Shown: one piece after another, positions 32,716-41,965 of the stretch
Layout of the letters: the number at the start of each line of letters is the position of its first letter
Position numbering within the stretch: the stretch's first letter is position 1
Source: Planotetraspora sp. A-T 1434
GTDB taxonomy: Bacteria > Actinomycetota > Actinomycetes > Streptosporangiales > Streptosporangiaceae
Assembly (NCBI RefSeq): GCF_025420585.1
Contig: NZ_JAOEGB010000013.1
Coordinates: forward strand, 124,001-188,000
DNA length: 64,000 nt
Direction of reading: 5' to 3'
Made by a program: the position numbers and the translations under genes
The notes under the pieces: model-generated
Told to the model about the DNA's origin: nothing
What the model saw: the letters and a program-made list of their open reading frames with translations, nothing else
The model's database searches: none

Positions 32716-32835
32716 CATGCTCCGTGACGACCGCTGATGCCTGTTCCGGCCCGCTGGATGAGGGACCGCGGGCCCTCACCGAAGTTCCCTGCAACTGAGC
32801 GCCGTCGTGGCACGCGACGGGCTTGAGGAATCCCA

Positions 32836-34629
32836 ATGAAGATCAACTTAGTCCATGGCGACATCACGGAGCAGCCCGTCGACGCGATCGTCAACGCGGC
32901 GAACCCCGAGCTCATCCCCGGGGGCGGAGTCGACGCGGCCATCCACGCCAGAGGCGGCCCCGAGATCGAGGCCGACAGCCACGCCCGGTATCCGCACGGC
33001 ATCAAGGTCGGGCGGGCCGCCGCCACGACCGCGGGCCGGTTGCCGGCCCGGTGGGTGATTCACACGGCAGGGCCTGTCTTTTCGACGCACGAGGACAGGG
33101 CGGCCCTGCTGACCTCCTGCTATCAGGATGCCCTGCGTGTGGCGGACGAGCTCGGTGCGGCCACGGTCGCCTTCCCCGCTGTGTCGACCGGCGTGTACGG
33201 CTGGCCGCTCGCCGATGCCGCCCGCATCACACTGCGTACGCTGCGAGCCACGAAGACGAAGGTCACCGAGGCGCGGATCGTGCTGTTCACCCGGGACGCG
33301 TATGAGGCATTCGAAACCGAGCTCAACAAGCTGAACGTGACGACCACGCTGGACGTCGACGTGGTCCCGCTCGACCGCTATGACGAGGTCACCGTGCTGG
33401 TTCAGATCTCCGCACCCGCTCAGGTGAGCGACAGGCCGCCCGCGACCCTGCAGGTGGTCCTTGACCGCAGCGGATCAATGCGGGGCGGCAAGCTCGCCGG
33501 GGCACAACGGGCTCTGCTGTCCCTGGTGGACCGGCTCGACCCCGTCGACCAGTTCGGCCTGGTCAGCTTTGACGACACGGCCCGGATCGAGGTGCCCAAC
33601 GTACGGCTCAGCGACAAGGACGCCGCCCGGCTCGCGATCGCCGCCCTGCGTCCAGGGAGCGCCACCGATCTGTCCAGCGGACTGTTGCGCGGCATCCAGG
33701 AAGCACGGCGCGCCTCCGCCGACCAGGGCGCCAGCCTGCTGCTCATCTCCGACGGCCACGCCAACCAGGGCATCCTTGAGCACCAGGCCCTCGCGCAGAT
33801 TGCCCGCGACGCCCGGGCCCACAACGTTTCGGTCACCACTCTCGGGTACGGGCTCGGCTACGACGAGGACCTGCTCGGCGCGATCGCCGACGGCGGCGGG
33901 GGCAGCGCCCTGCATGCCGGGGATCCCGATGCCGCCGGGCAGTTCATCGCCGCCGAGGTGACCGGGCTGTTGACCAAGACAGCCCAGGCGGCCTCGCTCG
34001 CCATCCGCCCCCGCGGGCCGGTGTCGTCCGTCAGCGTGTACGGCAGGCTGCCCAGCGCGACGCTGGACGACGCGACCGTGGTCGAGCTCACCGACTTCTA
34101 CGCGGGAGAGACCAGGAAACTCCTGCTGCGCCTCGCCGTGCCCGGTATCGCGACGCTCGGCCTGGCCACCGTCGCCGACCTCGTCTTCACCTACGTCGAG
34201 ACCGCGACGCTCACGACCTACACTGTGACCGTCCCGATCAACGTCAATGTGGTTCCAGGTGACGAGGCCGCGGGCCGCGTCCCTGACACCACGGTCGAGG
34301 CGGAGCGACTGTTTCAGGAGGCCCAGGAGGGCAAACGTACGGCCGTCGACCTCCTCGCGGAGGGTGACATCCATGAGGCCGCCCGCGTTTTGGGGATGTC
34401 CGCCTCTGCCCTCAGGAGAGCCGCGAGACGGCTGCCCGAACGGTCCAAGGAGTTCGATGACGAGGCCGCCGACCTCGACTACTACTCCGGCATGTCCCAA
34501 GTCGACGTCGGCCGGGCCCGCAAGGAGGCGTACCGCAGTTGGTCCAGCCGCACCCGCACCAGCGGGCGGCCCAATCAACCCGCCGCCCCGAGCGTGGACG
34601 ACACCGACGACGGCCTCAACGAGGATTAG
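32836..34629 (+). CDS. macrodomain-VWA fusion protein
   Basis: 597 residues. Residues 1-155 are a macrodomain with ADP-ribose-binding motifs intact (HGDITEQPVDAIVNAANPEL; GGGVDAAIH; VIHTAGPVF; AVSTGVYGWPL). Residues 180-370 are a von Willebrand A domain with a complete MIDAS (LDRSGSMRGG; SATDLSSG; LLISDGHANQG), followed by a beta-sandwich and a helical C-terminal region (about 480-570). The fusion suggests an ADP-ribose or ADP-ribosyl-protein sensor or eraser linked to a metal-dependent protein-interaction module. The nearby kinases fit a conflict-type signalling locus. ATG 32836 follows GAGGAA. Confidence 0.92.
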   Translation: MKINLVHGDITEQPVDAIVNAANPELIPGGGVDAAIHARGGPEIEADSHARYPHGIKVGRAAATTAGRLPARWVIHTAGPVFSTHEDRAALLTSCYQDALRVADELGAATVAFPAVSTGVYGWPLADAARITLRTLRATKTKVTEARIVLFTRDAYEAFETELNKLNVTTTLDVDVVPLDRYDEVTVLVQISAPAQVSDRPPATLQVVLDRSGSMRGGKLAGAQRALLSLVDRLDPVDQFGLVSFDDTARIEVPNVRLSDKDAARLAIAALRPGSATDLSSGLLRGIQEARRASADQGASLLLISDGHANQGILEHQALAQIARDARAHNVSVTTLGYGLGYDEDLLGAIADGGGGSALHAGDPDAAGQFIAAEVTGLLTKTAQAASLAIRPRGPVSSVSVYGRLPSATLDDATVVELTDFYAGETRKLLLRLAVPGIATLGLATVADLVFTYVETATLTTYTVTVPINVNVVPGDEAAGRVPDTTVEAERLFQEAQEGKRTAVDLLAEGDIHEAARVLGMSASALRRAARRLPERSKEFDDEAADLDYYSGMSQVDVGRARKEAYRSWSSRTRTSGRPNQPAAPSVDDTDDGLNED

Positions 34630-34675
34630 GGACTGACCCGCGGATCGCCGGAGGTGGGGCGGGACGCCTCCGGCG

Positions 34676-35962
34676 TCAGGTCGGCGGCGAATCCTCGAGT
34701 TGGTCGATGAGGCAGGCCAGGTAGACGGCCAGGCAGGTCCGGGGGTCGCGGAAGCTCTGCCCCAGTGCGGCCTCGATCTTGGCGAGCCGATACACCAGCG
34801 TATTGCGGTGGATGTGCAGCGCGGCCGACGCCTGGACGAGGTTGAAGCCCGACTCGCACCACGCCGTGATGGTCCGCCGGGTGGTCTCCCAGCCCGGCTG
34901 CTCCCGTAGCGGGCCGACCATGGCGGAGGCGAACCGGGCGCGGGCGCCGTGCGCGACCGTGGCGAGCAGGTCGTGCGTGCGGACGTCCGCGATGTGGGTG
35001 ACGGGGTCGCTTCTCCCCAGGCGGTTGGCCAGGTAGAGGGCGGTCGTGGCGTCCCGGTAGGAGTCGTGGAGCTGGGCGACCGAGACCGCGGCGCCGCCGA
35101 CGCCGATGCGGCACGAGTGGGGACGGACGAGGTCGCGGGCGATCTCCCGGCACCGCCCGAGGAGATCCGTGCTCGCGTCCTCCCCGCGGAGATGGTGCAA
35201 CACGACGAACCGCCCCGAGGCGGCGGTCCCGACGAGGTCTCGCGGATCGGGGAACGCCTGACGGAGCATGCGCAGCATGGCCGACCTGAGCGTCGGGGGT
35301 TCCGACGGCGGCGGTGACTCCGGCGGGCCGACCCCAGACCCGGCCCCCGGCCCGAGCCCCGGCCCCACCCCAGACCCGACCCCCGACCCGGCCCCCGGCC
35401 CCATCCCAGGCCCGGGCCCGACCCCAGACCACGGCGCGCCGGCCTCGACGGCCACGTCGATCACGACGGCGCAGCGGCACAGCCGCAGTTCGTAGCCCAG
35501 CTCGCGAGCCTTGAAGGCGATGAGCTCGGGCTCGGTGATCTCAGGGTCGTAGTGCGCGAGGTCGCGCAGCACGTCCTCCACCGCGCTCTCCCGCAGCATC
35601 CGCGAGCGCAGCAGCAGGGACTCGCGCAGCAGGATCTCCGTCTGGTTGCGGACGACCCGGCCGAAGCGCTCGACCTGTCCGGGATCGCCGGTGATGCCGA
35701 CGGTGCCGACCGAGTCGTTGTTGAGCAGGATCGGCAGCGTGACCCCGGGGAGGACGCCGATGAGGCGGTGCGCCTCCGCGGGGCCGTGGCTGGCCGGGCG
35801 CAGGGTCCGCATGACCTCGATCGACGCCTCGTGGAAGCTGCCCAGCCTCGTGACGTCTCCGCTCCCGATGACGATGCCGTTCTTGTCGGTGATGAGCACG
35901 TTGAAGCCGATGATCGCGCTCGTCTCCCGGGCGATCTCGTGGGCGATCGACGGCGTCAGCAT
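34676..35962 (-). CDS. CdaR/PucR-type transcriptional regulator
   Basis: About 428 residues. N-terminal sugar-diacid-recognition domain (MLTPSIAHEIARETSAIIGF; NGIVIGSGDVTRLGSFH; LLNNDSVGTVGITGDP), a variable middle, a GGDEF-like region and a C-terminal PucR HTH (NLVQASAALHIHRNTLVYRL, then ARIEAALG-like). A Gly/Pro/Val repeat of about 35 residues is inserted near 205-240. ATG 35962 matches the family start and is preceded by GACGAGG; a GTG at 36013 would add 17 residues. It is divergent from the amino-acid transporter operon and is its likely regulator. Confidence 0.9.
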   Translation of the reverse strand: MLTPSIAHEIARETSAIIGFNVLITDKNGIVIGSGDVTRLGSFHEASIEVMRTLRPASHGPAEAHRLIGVLPGVTLPILLNNDSVGTVGITGDPGQVERFGRVVRNQTEILLRESLLLRSRMLRESAVEDVLRDLAHYDPEITEPELIAFKARELGYELRLCRCAVVIDVAVEAGAPWSGVGPGPGMGPGAGSGVGSGVGPGLGPGAGSGVGPPESPPPSEPPTLRSAMLRMLRQAFPDPRDLVGTAASGRFVVLHHLRGEDASTDLLGRCREIARDLVRPHSCRIGVGGAAVSVAQLHDSYRDATTALYLANRLGRSDPVTHIADVRTHDLLATVAHGARARFASAMVGPLREQPGWETTRRTITAWCESGFNLVQASAALHIHRNTLVYRLAKIEAALGQSFRDPRTCLAVYLACLIDQLEDSPPT

Positions 35963-36147
35963 CGATGCCTCGTCATCCCTGGGACTGTACGCCTCATACG
36001 AGCGTTTTTCCACGATAGACCGTGGATTCGTATTACTCGTCTAATGACCTGGCATAGCAGGCCACCTATGGTTCACCCAACAGCCTGGCGACGGCGACCA
36101 GCGACACCGTTGATCTCCAAGTCCCGCTCCCCCGAAGGGTGAATCAT

Positions 36148-37077
36148 ATGTGGACTTCTCGTGCACTCCGTCCGCGCCTGGCGGGCTTGGCGGCAGGGCT
36201 GGCCGTGGCTCTGATGGCCACGGCCTGCTCGTCGTCCTCGACCTCTGACGCGGCCGGCGGCGGCGACGGCCTGGGCACCATCGAGCCCGGTGTCCTGACG
36301 GTCGCCATCCAGCCGGCCGCGCCGTACACCGAGAAGAAGGGCGACGGGATGACCGGTCTCGACGCCGACATCGTCAACGAGATCGCCGCGCGCCTGAAGC
36401 TCAAGGTCAAGGTCGAGGTCACGGACTTCGCGGGCATGCTGGCCGGGGTTCAGTCCGGGCGGTACGACATGACGGTGGGCGGGGTCGCCTGGTCGGCCGA
36501 ACGGCAGAAGTCCGGCCTGTTCACCGACCCGCCCTACTACTCGCCGCCGGCGATGGCGGTGCGGTCCGGGAAGACCTACCAGACCGTCGACGACCTGAAG
36601 GGCCTGAACCTCGGCACGGTCGAGGGATACGTGTGGGTCAAGTCGATCCAGCAGGTCCCCGGCGCCAAGCTGCACGCCTACCCGGACGCCAACGGCGTGC
36701 TCGACGACCTCGGCGCCGGCCGCGTCGACGTCGGGTTCCTCGACCCGCTGGTCATCCTCGCCGCGCAGCAGGCCCGTCCCGAGCTGAAGATCAGCACGCA
36801 GTACCTCACCCCGCCCACCGACCAGCAGGTCTCCGAGCACCCCGCGTACGACTACTTCCGGCCGTACATGGTCAGCTTCTACCTGCCCAAGACCGCCACC
36901 GCACTGGAGAGGGCATTCTCCGCGGAGATCGGCAAGATGTACGGCGACGGCCGGATGACCAAGCTCGCCCAGAAGTACGGCGCGGATCCGTCCCAGTTCC
37001 TCAAGCCATCCCCCGGCATGGCCGAGCTGCGGCGCAACGTCGACCGCCCCGCCGGCTGGACTCCGCCGTCCATCTGA
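36148..37077 (+). CDS. amino-acid ABC transporter substrate-binding lipoprotein
   Basis: 309 residues. Lipoprotein signal with lipobox MATAC (LAAGLAVALMATACSSSS), then a type-3 periplasmic-binding-protein fold (VLTVAIQPAAPYTEKKGDGM; GLDADIVNEIAARLKLKV; YDMTVGGVAWSAERQKS; LNLGTVEGYVWVKSI). A polar amino acid or related compound is the likely ligand. ATG 36148 follows GAAGGGTG. First gene of a three-gene operon. Confidence 0.92.
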   Translation: MWTSRALRPRLAGLAAGLAVALMATACSSSSTSDAAGGGDGLGTIEPGVLTVAIQPAAPYTEKKGDGMTGLDADIVNEIAARLKLKVKVEVTDFAGMLAGVQSGRYDMTVGGVAWSAERQKSGLFTDPPYYSPPAMAVRSGKTYQTVDDLKGLNLGTVEGYVWVKSIQQVPGAKLHAYPDANGVLDDLGAGRVDVGFLDPLVILAAQQARPELKISTQYLTPPTDQQVSEHPAYDYFRPYMVSFYLPKTATALERAFSAEIGKMYGDGRMTKLAQKYGADPSQFLKPSPGMAELRRNVDRPAGWTPPSI

Positions 37078-37096
37078 TTTCACAGGAGGAAACGGG

Positions 37097-38602
37097 ATGT
37101 TCCAGGTCCCCTGGTCGGACTACACCGGCGAGCTGCTGGACGGCTTGCTGAAGACGGTCGAGTACACGGTCGTCGGCTTCGCCGGCGCGGTCGCTCTCGG
37201 GCTCGTCCTGGCGCTGATGCGGCTGAGCGGCCACCGGCTGCTCCGCTGGCCGGCCGCGGCGTACACCGAGGTCTTCAAGAACATACCTCTGCTGGCGATC
37301 GTCTTCGTCACGTACTTCGGGCTCGGCTCGGTCGGCGTGCGGCTGGACGTCTTCAGCGCGGGCGCTCTCAGCCTCGTGGTCTTCTACGCGGCCTATCTCT
37401 CGGAGACCTTCCGGTCGGCGATCGCGGGGGTGCACCACGGGCAGCGGGAGGCCGCCGAAGCGCTCGGGCTCAGCCGGATCAACGGCTTCACCCGGGTGAT
37501 CTTCCCGCAGGCGCTGCGCCTGGCCCTCCCCGGCACCAACACCATGCTGGTCGACCTCCTCAAGTCCACCTCCTTGCTGGTCACGATCTCGGCCGCGGAG
37601 CTGATGTCGGAGGCCCGCCTCATCACGTCGGCGACCTTCCGTGCTCTGGAGGTGTACCTGGTGATCGCCGGCCTGTACTTCCTCCTGTGCTATCCGCTGT
37701 CGCAGGGCCTGCTCTGGTTCGAGCGCCGCATCAAGGCCGGGACGCCGCTGTCCCCGCGCCGTCGGCGACGGCTGCGCTCGGCGACGGCCCTGCTGGCGGA
37801 AGGAGGGGCCGCCGGGTCGATCTCCGAGTCCGTCGCCGACGCCGGGCCGGGCACGGTCCTCAGGATCGAGAGTCTCCGCAAGTCGTTCGACGGGCGCCGG
37901 GTGCTCGACGGGGTGAGCCTGACCGTGGACCGCGGGAAGATCATCAGTGTCATCGGGCAGAGCGGCGGTGGCAAGACCACGCTGCTGCGCTGCGTCAACC
38001 TGCTGGAACGGCCGGATGCCGGGGTCATCGAGGTGAACGGCGGGCAGATCTTCTCCGGCGGCGGCGCGACCCGCGATCTGGCCCAGCTGCGGCGCTCCGT
38101 CGGCATGGTCTTCCAGCGGTTCAACCTGTTCCCGCATCTGACCGCGGTGGAAAACGTCATGCTCGCCCAGACACTCGCCGGGGTGCCCGAGCGGACGGCG
38201 CTGGAGCGGGCGGTCCACCTGCTGTGCCGGGTGGGGCTCGCCCATCGGGGCACGGCATATCCCGAGCAGATGTCCGGCGGCGAGCAGCAGCGGGTCGCCA
38301 TCGCCCGCGCCCTCGCGCTGCGGCCCGCCGTGCTGCTGTTCGACGAGCCGACCTCCTCCCTGGATCCGGAGTCCACGTCGGAGGTGCTCCGGGTGATGCG
38401 CGAACTCGCCGAGGACGGCATGACGATGATCCTCGTCACTCACGAGCTGACGTTCGCCCGGGACGTCGCCGACTGGGTGGTCTTCGTAGACGGCGGCCGG
38501 ATCATCGAGGAGGGCCCGCCCGGGCTTCTGCTGGGCAGCCCCAGGGAGCCGCGGACCAGGGCCTTCCTGGCCAGCCATCTGTCGATCAGCGCGGAGGCCT
38601 GA
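37097..38602 (+). CDS. fused amino-acid ABC permease/ATPase
   Basis: 501 residues. Residues 1-215 are a HisMQ-type permease with its EAA loop (HHGQREAAEALGLSRINGFT). Residues 255-500 are an ATPase with Walker A GQSGGGKTT, Q-loop MVFQRFNLFPHL, signature MSGGEQQRVAIARAL, Walker B VLLFDEPTSSLD and H-loop LVTHELTFA. Permease-ATPase fusions occur in the polar amino-acid family. AGGAGG precedes ATG 37097, 19 bp after the binding-protein gene. Confidence 0.94.
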   Translation: MFQVPWSDYTGELLDGLLKTVEYTVVGFAGAVALGLVLALMRLSGHRLLRWPAAAYTEVFKNIPLLAIVFVTYFGLGSVGVRLDVFSAGALSLVVFYAAYLSETFRSAIAGVHHGQREAAEALGLSRINGFTRVIFPQALRLALPGTNTMLVDLLKSTSLLVTISAAELMSEARLITSATFRALEVYLVIAGLYFLLCYPLSQGLLWFERRIKAGTPLSPRRRRRLRSATALLAEGGAAGSISESVADAGPGTVLRIESLRKSFDGRRVLDGVSLTVDRGKIISVIGQSGGGKTTLLRCVNLLERPDAGVIEVNGGQIFSGGGATRDLAQLRRSVGMVFQRFNLFPHLTAVENVMLAQTLAGVPERTALERAVHLLCRVGLAHRGTAYPEQMSGGEQQRVAIARALALRPAVLLFDEPTSSLDPESTSEVLRVMRELAEDGMTMILVTHELTFARDVADWVVFVDGGRIIEEGPPGLLLGSPREPRTRAFLASHLSISAEA

Positions 38603-38603
38603 G

Positions 38604-39860
38604 ATGCCGATCGGACCAGTCCTGGTCGTCGGGGGCGGCGTCGTGGGCCTCTCTCTCGCCCACTATCTGACCGCGGCGGGGATCGAGGTGGAGGTGGTCG
38701 AGCGATCCGGCCTCGCCTCCGGAGCGTCGTGGGGCAACGCCGGGTGGGTCTGCCTCAGCCACTCGACGCCTGTGCCGGGCCCCGGCGTCGTCCGGTACGG
38801 CCTGCGGTCGCTGGGCCGCCCCGACTCGCCGCTCTACCTGCGGCCGTCGGCGGACCCGCGGTTCCTCGCGTGGCTCTGGCGGTTCTGGCGCAGCAGTGGC
38901 GAGAGCACGTTCCGCCGGGGCTACGCGGCGCTCGCCGACCTCAACCGGCCGACGTTCGACCTGTTCGAGGAGCTCGCGGACGCGGGGGTCGACACCACGC
39001 TCCGGCGCCCGGGGCTCGTCCACGCCTTCCTGTCGGCGGACGAGGCCCGTCACCACCTGCGGATCCAGCAGGTGATGGCCTCCGGGCGCTACGACATGCC
39101 CGAGGACGTCGTCGAAGGCGACGAGGCGCACCGGCTCGACCCCGCGCTTTCACCGGAGGTCCGGGCGGCCTACCTCGTCCGCGGCGAGGGCGTCCTCGAC
39201 CCCCGGCGCCTGGTGGAGTCGCTGGGCGAGGTGGTCCGCGACGCCGGCGGAAAGGTCCACGAGCACGTCGAGGTGACGGGGTTCCGCACGGTGGGCGGCC
39301 GGGTCGCCGGCGCCCGCACCAGCGCCGGTGACATCGACTGCGGCTCGGTCGTCATCGCGGCGGGCATGTGGTCCTCCCGCCTGCTCCGCCACTTCGGCCT
39401 GCGGCTCCCCCTGCAGGCCGGGAAGGGCTACAGCTTCACCGTCGAGCTCGAAACGGCACCCGAGCACTCCCTCTACTTCGGGGACCGCCGGATCGTGGCG
39501 TCCCCGATCGGGGGCACCACCAGGCTCGCCGGGACGATGGAGCTGAGCGGCGACGACCGCCGGCTGAACTGGCAGCGCATCGTGGCGATCGCCCGTGGGA
39601 GCCGCCGCTATCTCGGCCGCTGGTTCGAGGACCAGGACGATCTGCCGACGCTGATCCGCGATCCATGGGTGGGCGGCCGCCCGCTGCTGCCCGATGGCCT
39701 GCCCGTCATCGACCGGCTTCCCGGCCGCGACGACGTGTTCCTCGCCACCGGGCACGGCATGCTGGGCGTGACGCTCGGGCCCGCCACCGGCAGGGCCCTG
39801 GCCGACTACGTCCTGTCGGGCCGGCGCCCGCCGGTGCTTGCCCCCTTCGGGTTCAGATGA
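38604..39860 (+). CDS. FAD-dependent D-amino-acid dehydrogenase-like oxidoreductase
   Basis: 418 residues of the DAO family. N-terminal dinucleotide motif VLVVGGGVVGLSLAHYL, GASWGNAGWV (flavin contact typical of DadA), and C-terminal DDVFLATGHGMLGVTLGPAT. It probably oxidises the amine substrate imported by the transporter encoded one base upstream. Substrate (D-amino acid, hydroxyproline betaine-type, other) is not determined. One-base spacing implies translational coupling. Confidence 0.9.
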   Translation: MPIGPVLVVGGGVVGLSLAHYLTAAGIEVEVVERSGLASGASWGNAGWVCLSHSTPVPGPGVVRYGLRSLGRPDSPLYLRPSADPRFLAWLWRFWRSSGESTFRRGYAALADLNRPTFDLFEELADAGVDTTLRRPGLVHAFLSADEARHHLRIQQVMASGRYDMPEDVVEGDEAHRLDPALSPEVRAAYLVRGEGVLDPRRLVESLGEVVRDAGGKVHEHVEVTGFRTVGGRVAGARTSAGDIDCGSVVIAAGMWSSRLLRHFGLRLPLQAGKGYSFTVELETAPEHSLYFGDRRIVASPIGGTTRLAGTMELSGDDRRLNWQRIVAIARGSRRYLGRWFEDQDDLPTLIRDPWVGGRPLLPDGLPVIDRLPGRDDVFLATGHGMLGVTLGPATGRALADYVLSGRRPPVLAPFGFR

Positions 39861-39950
39861 CGCGACGCCCCGGAAGGCGCGGCGTGAGGCGATCACCGAG
39901 ACAGATAATGAGTGCCCGAACAGGACTATCAGCCTCATATGGCGATGCCT

Positions 39951-39990
39951 GGCCACATCTGGCCACATCTAGCTACATCTAGCCACAGAC
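39951..39990. repeat. 10-bp direct repeats
   Basis: GGCCACATCT occurs at 39951 and 39961, followed by diverged copies at 39971 and 39981, in the gap before the MFS gene. Confidence 0.7.
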
Positions 39991-40000
39991 CATGAACGAC

Positions 40001-40047
40001 TTGACAAACCACACCGCCGTCAACAGTCTTAGACAGAGACGATCTGT
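40001..40047 (+). promoter_or_regulatory. possible promoter/operator of the MFS exporter gene
   Basis: TTGACA at 40001-40006 in an AT-rich stretch, followed by an inverted repeat ACAGA-GACGA-TCTGT (40033-40047). No convincing -10 at 17 bp. An operator overlapping the promoter would suit a repressor-controlled efflux gene, but no adjacent regulator gene is present. Confidence 0.4.
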
Positions 40048-40123
40048 TAATTAGACCATCTGGGGGCATGTTCATGGCGCGCCGGTGCTTTGTATACACC
40101 CATCCGTACGGCCGCCCCGCCAC

Positions 40124-41650
40124 ATGAGCGACTCTCCGGCGCGGGTGCACGCGATGCAGCCGTCAGAACACGTCACCACGATGAGCGCCGACCGGACTCA
40201 GGTCACTCACGGTGCCGTCGACGTCAGCGGAAAGCGCATGACCTCCCCACCTGAACCCGCCACCGGGCGCGGTGGCGCCGCCGTGCTCGTCCTGGCCTTC
40301 TCCGGCATCGTCGTCGCGGTCATGCAGACGTTGCTGGCACCGCTGCTACCGAAGCTGCCGGTCCTGCTGCACGCCCCGGCCTCCGACACCACGTGGGCCA
40401 TCACCGCGACTCTGCTGTCCGGTGCCATCGCCACCCCCGTCATGGGCCGGCTCGGCGACATGTACGGCAAACGCCGGATCTTCTTCGTGAGCCTCGGCCT
40501 GCTCGTGGCGGGTTCGCTGGTCTCGGCGGCCACCGCGTCGCTGCTGCCGATGGTCATCGGCCGGGCGTTGCAGGGCAGTTCCATGGGCGTCATCCCACTG
40601 GGCATCAGCATCATGCGCGACGAGGTTCCCAAGGAACGCCTGGGGTCGGCGATGGCGCTGATGAGCTCCTCCCTGGGCATCGGCGGCGCACTGGGGCTGC
40701 CCGCCTCCGCCGCGATCGCCCAGCACCTCGACTGGCATCTGCTGTTCGTGATCTCGGCCGGGCTGGGGGTTGCCGCGATCGTTCTGACCGCGTTCTTCGT
40801 GCCCGAGTCAAAGGTGCGGTCACCGGGCCGATTCGACGTTCCGGGCGCGCTCGGCCTGTCGGCGGGGCTGATCTGCCTGCTTCTGGCGATCTCCAAGGGC
40901 GGCGACTGGGGCTGGACCAGCACCACGGTCATGAGCCTGTTCGCCGCCGCCGTCGTCATCCTGGCCGTCTGGGCGGTCGTCGAGCTGCGCATCGCCGAGC
41001 CGTTGGTGGATCTGCGCGCCACCGGACGCTCACCGGTCCTCCTCATCAACGTCGCCTCGATCCTGGTCGGGTTCGTGTTGTACGCGCAGTCCCTGGTGCT
41101 TCCGCAGTTGCTGCAGCTGCCCCGGGCGACCGGCTACGGGCTCGGCATGTCGCTGATCTCCGCGGGGCTGTGCATGGCTCCGGCGGGCCTGGTGATGATG
41201 GTCGTCTCTCCCCTGTCCGCGCGCCTGTCCGCGGCACGGGGCCCGAAAATCTCGCTGCTGCTGGGCGCGGCCATCGCGACCACCGGCTACGCGCTGGGCC
41301 TGGAGTTGATGGGGGCGGCCTGGCAGGTGGTCCTGACCTCGACCGTGACGGGCACCGGCATCGCGTTCGCCTACTCGGCGATGCCCGCCCTGATCATGAG
41401 GGCCATCCCGCCGTCGGCGACGGCGGCCGCCAACGGGTTCAACTCGTTGATGCGGGCGATCGGCACCTCGACCTCCAGCGCCGTGGCCGGAATGGTGCTG
41501 GCCGGCACCAGCCAGTCCTTCCGCGGCATCGCCGTGCCTTCGATGGACGGATTTCGCACTGTTTTCCTGATCGGTTTCGCCGTCGGAATTGTTGCCGTGG
41601 TGAGTGCCGCATTGATTCCCGCACGCCGGGCCAGGCACGGCCGCTCCTAA
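40124..41650 (+). CDS. MFS exporter (DHA2-like, drug type)
   Basis: About 508 residues with 13-14 hydrophobic segments; GRLGDMYGKRRIF is the loop motif after TM2. Starts with a hydrophilic leader, so the exact start is uncertain: ATG 40124, 40154, 40181 or 40238 are all in frame and none has a strong ribosome site. It resembles actinobacterial multidrug exporters. No TetR partner is adjacent; the gene ends in a clear terminator. Confidence 0.88.
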   Translation: MSDSPARVHAMQPSEHVTTMSADRTQVTHGAVDVSGKRMTSPPEPATGRGGAAVLVLAFSGIVVAVMQTLLAPLLPKLPVLLHAPASDTTWAITATLLSGAIATPVMGRLGDMYGKRRIFFVSLGLLVAGSLVSAATASLLPMVIGRALQGSSMGVIPLGISIMRDEVPKERLGSAMALMSSSLGIGGALGLPASAAIAQHLDWHLLFVISAGLGVAAIVLTAFFVPESKVRSPGRFDVPGALGLSAGLICLLLAISKGGDWGWTSTTVMSLFAAAVVILAVWAVVELRIAEPLVDLRATGRSPVLLINVASILVGFVLYAQSLVLPQLLQLPRATGYGLGMSLISAGLCMAPAGLVMMVVSPLSARLSAARGPKISLLLGAAIATTGYALGLELMGAAWQVVLTSTVTGTGIAFAYSAMPALIMRAIPPSATAAANGFNSLMRAIGTSTSSAVAGMVLAGTSQSFRGIAVPSMDGFRTVFLIGFAVGIVAVVSAALIPARRARHGRS

Positions 41651-41670
41651 TACATCGCGTAAACCGCGCA

Positions 41671-41727
41671 CCCGCGCAACCGCCATCCCGTGATTTCCGT
41701 GCGGGATCGCGATTGCGCGGGCTTTTG
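41671..41727 (+). terminator. intrinsic terminator after the MFS exporter
   Basis: Outer arms CCCGCGCAA (41671-41679) / TTGCGCGGG (41713-41721), inner arms ATCCCG (41685-41690) / CGGGAT (41702-41707), followed by CTTTTG. It is 20 bp after the stop codon. Confidence 0.8.
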
Positions 41728-41739
41728 CTGTTCGTGGGG

Positions 41740-41965
41740 ACGGTCGGCCGCATATGTGCCGGATGACACATGTGAACTTCACGCGCCAGGTGCCGGACCG
41801 GTAGGCCCGGACATTGGCCCGGAAGCTGCCGCCGGAGTCGGTTGTGATCGTGTCGACGCTCCTCCAGTCACCGGAGCCGCTGGAGTGGAAGTAGACGCTG
41901 ATGCGCTGGCGCCCGACGCGGCACCCGTCGGTCGCGCGGCTGCGCAGCCTGCCGCCGAGAGAAAT
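41740..41965 (-). pseudogene. remnant of a secreted Ig-like domain protein
   Basis: About 70 codons encode RISVYFHSSGSGDWRSVDTI, TTDSGGSFRANVRAYRSGTW and RVKFT, the pattern of a small extracellular beta-sandwich found in actinobacterial secreted proteins. It is joined directly to transposase sequence at about 41965, with no start and no signal peptide, so it is a deletion product. Confidence 0.6.
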
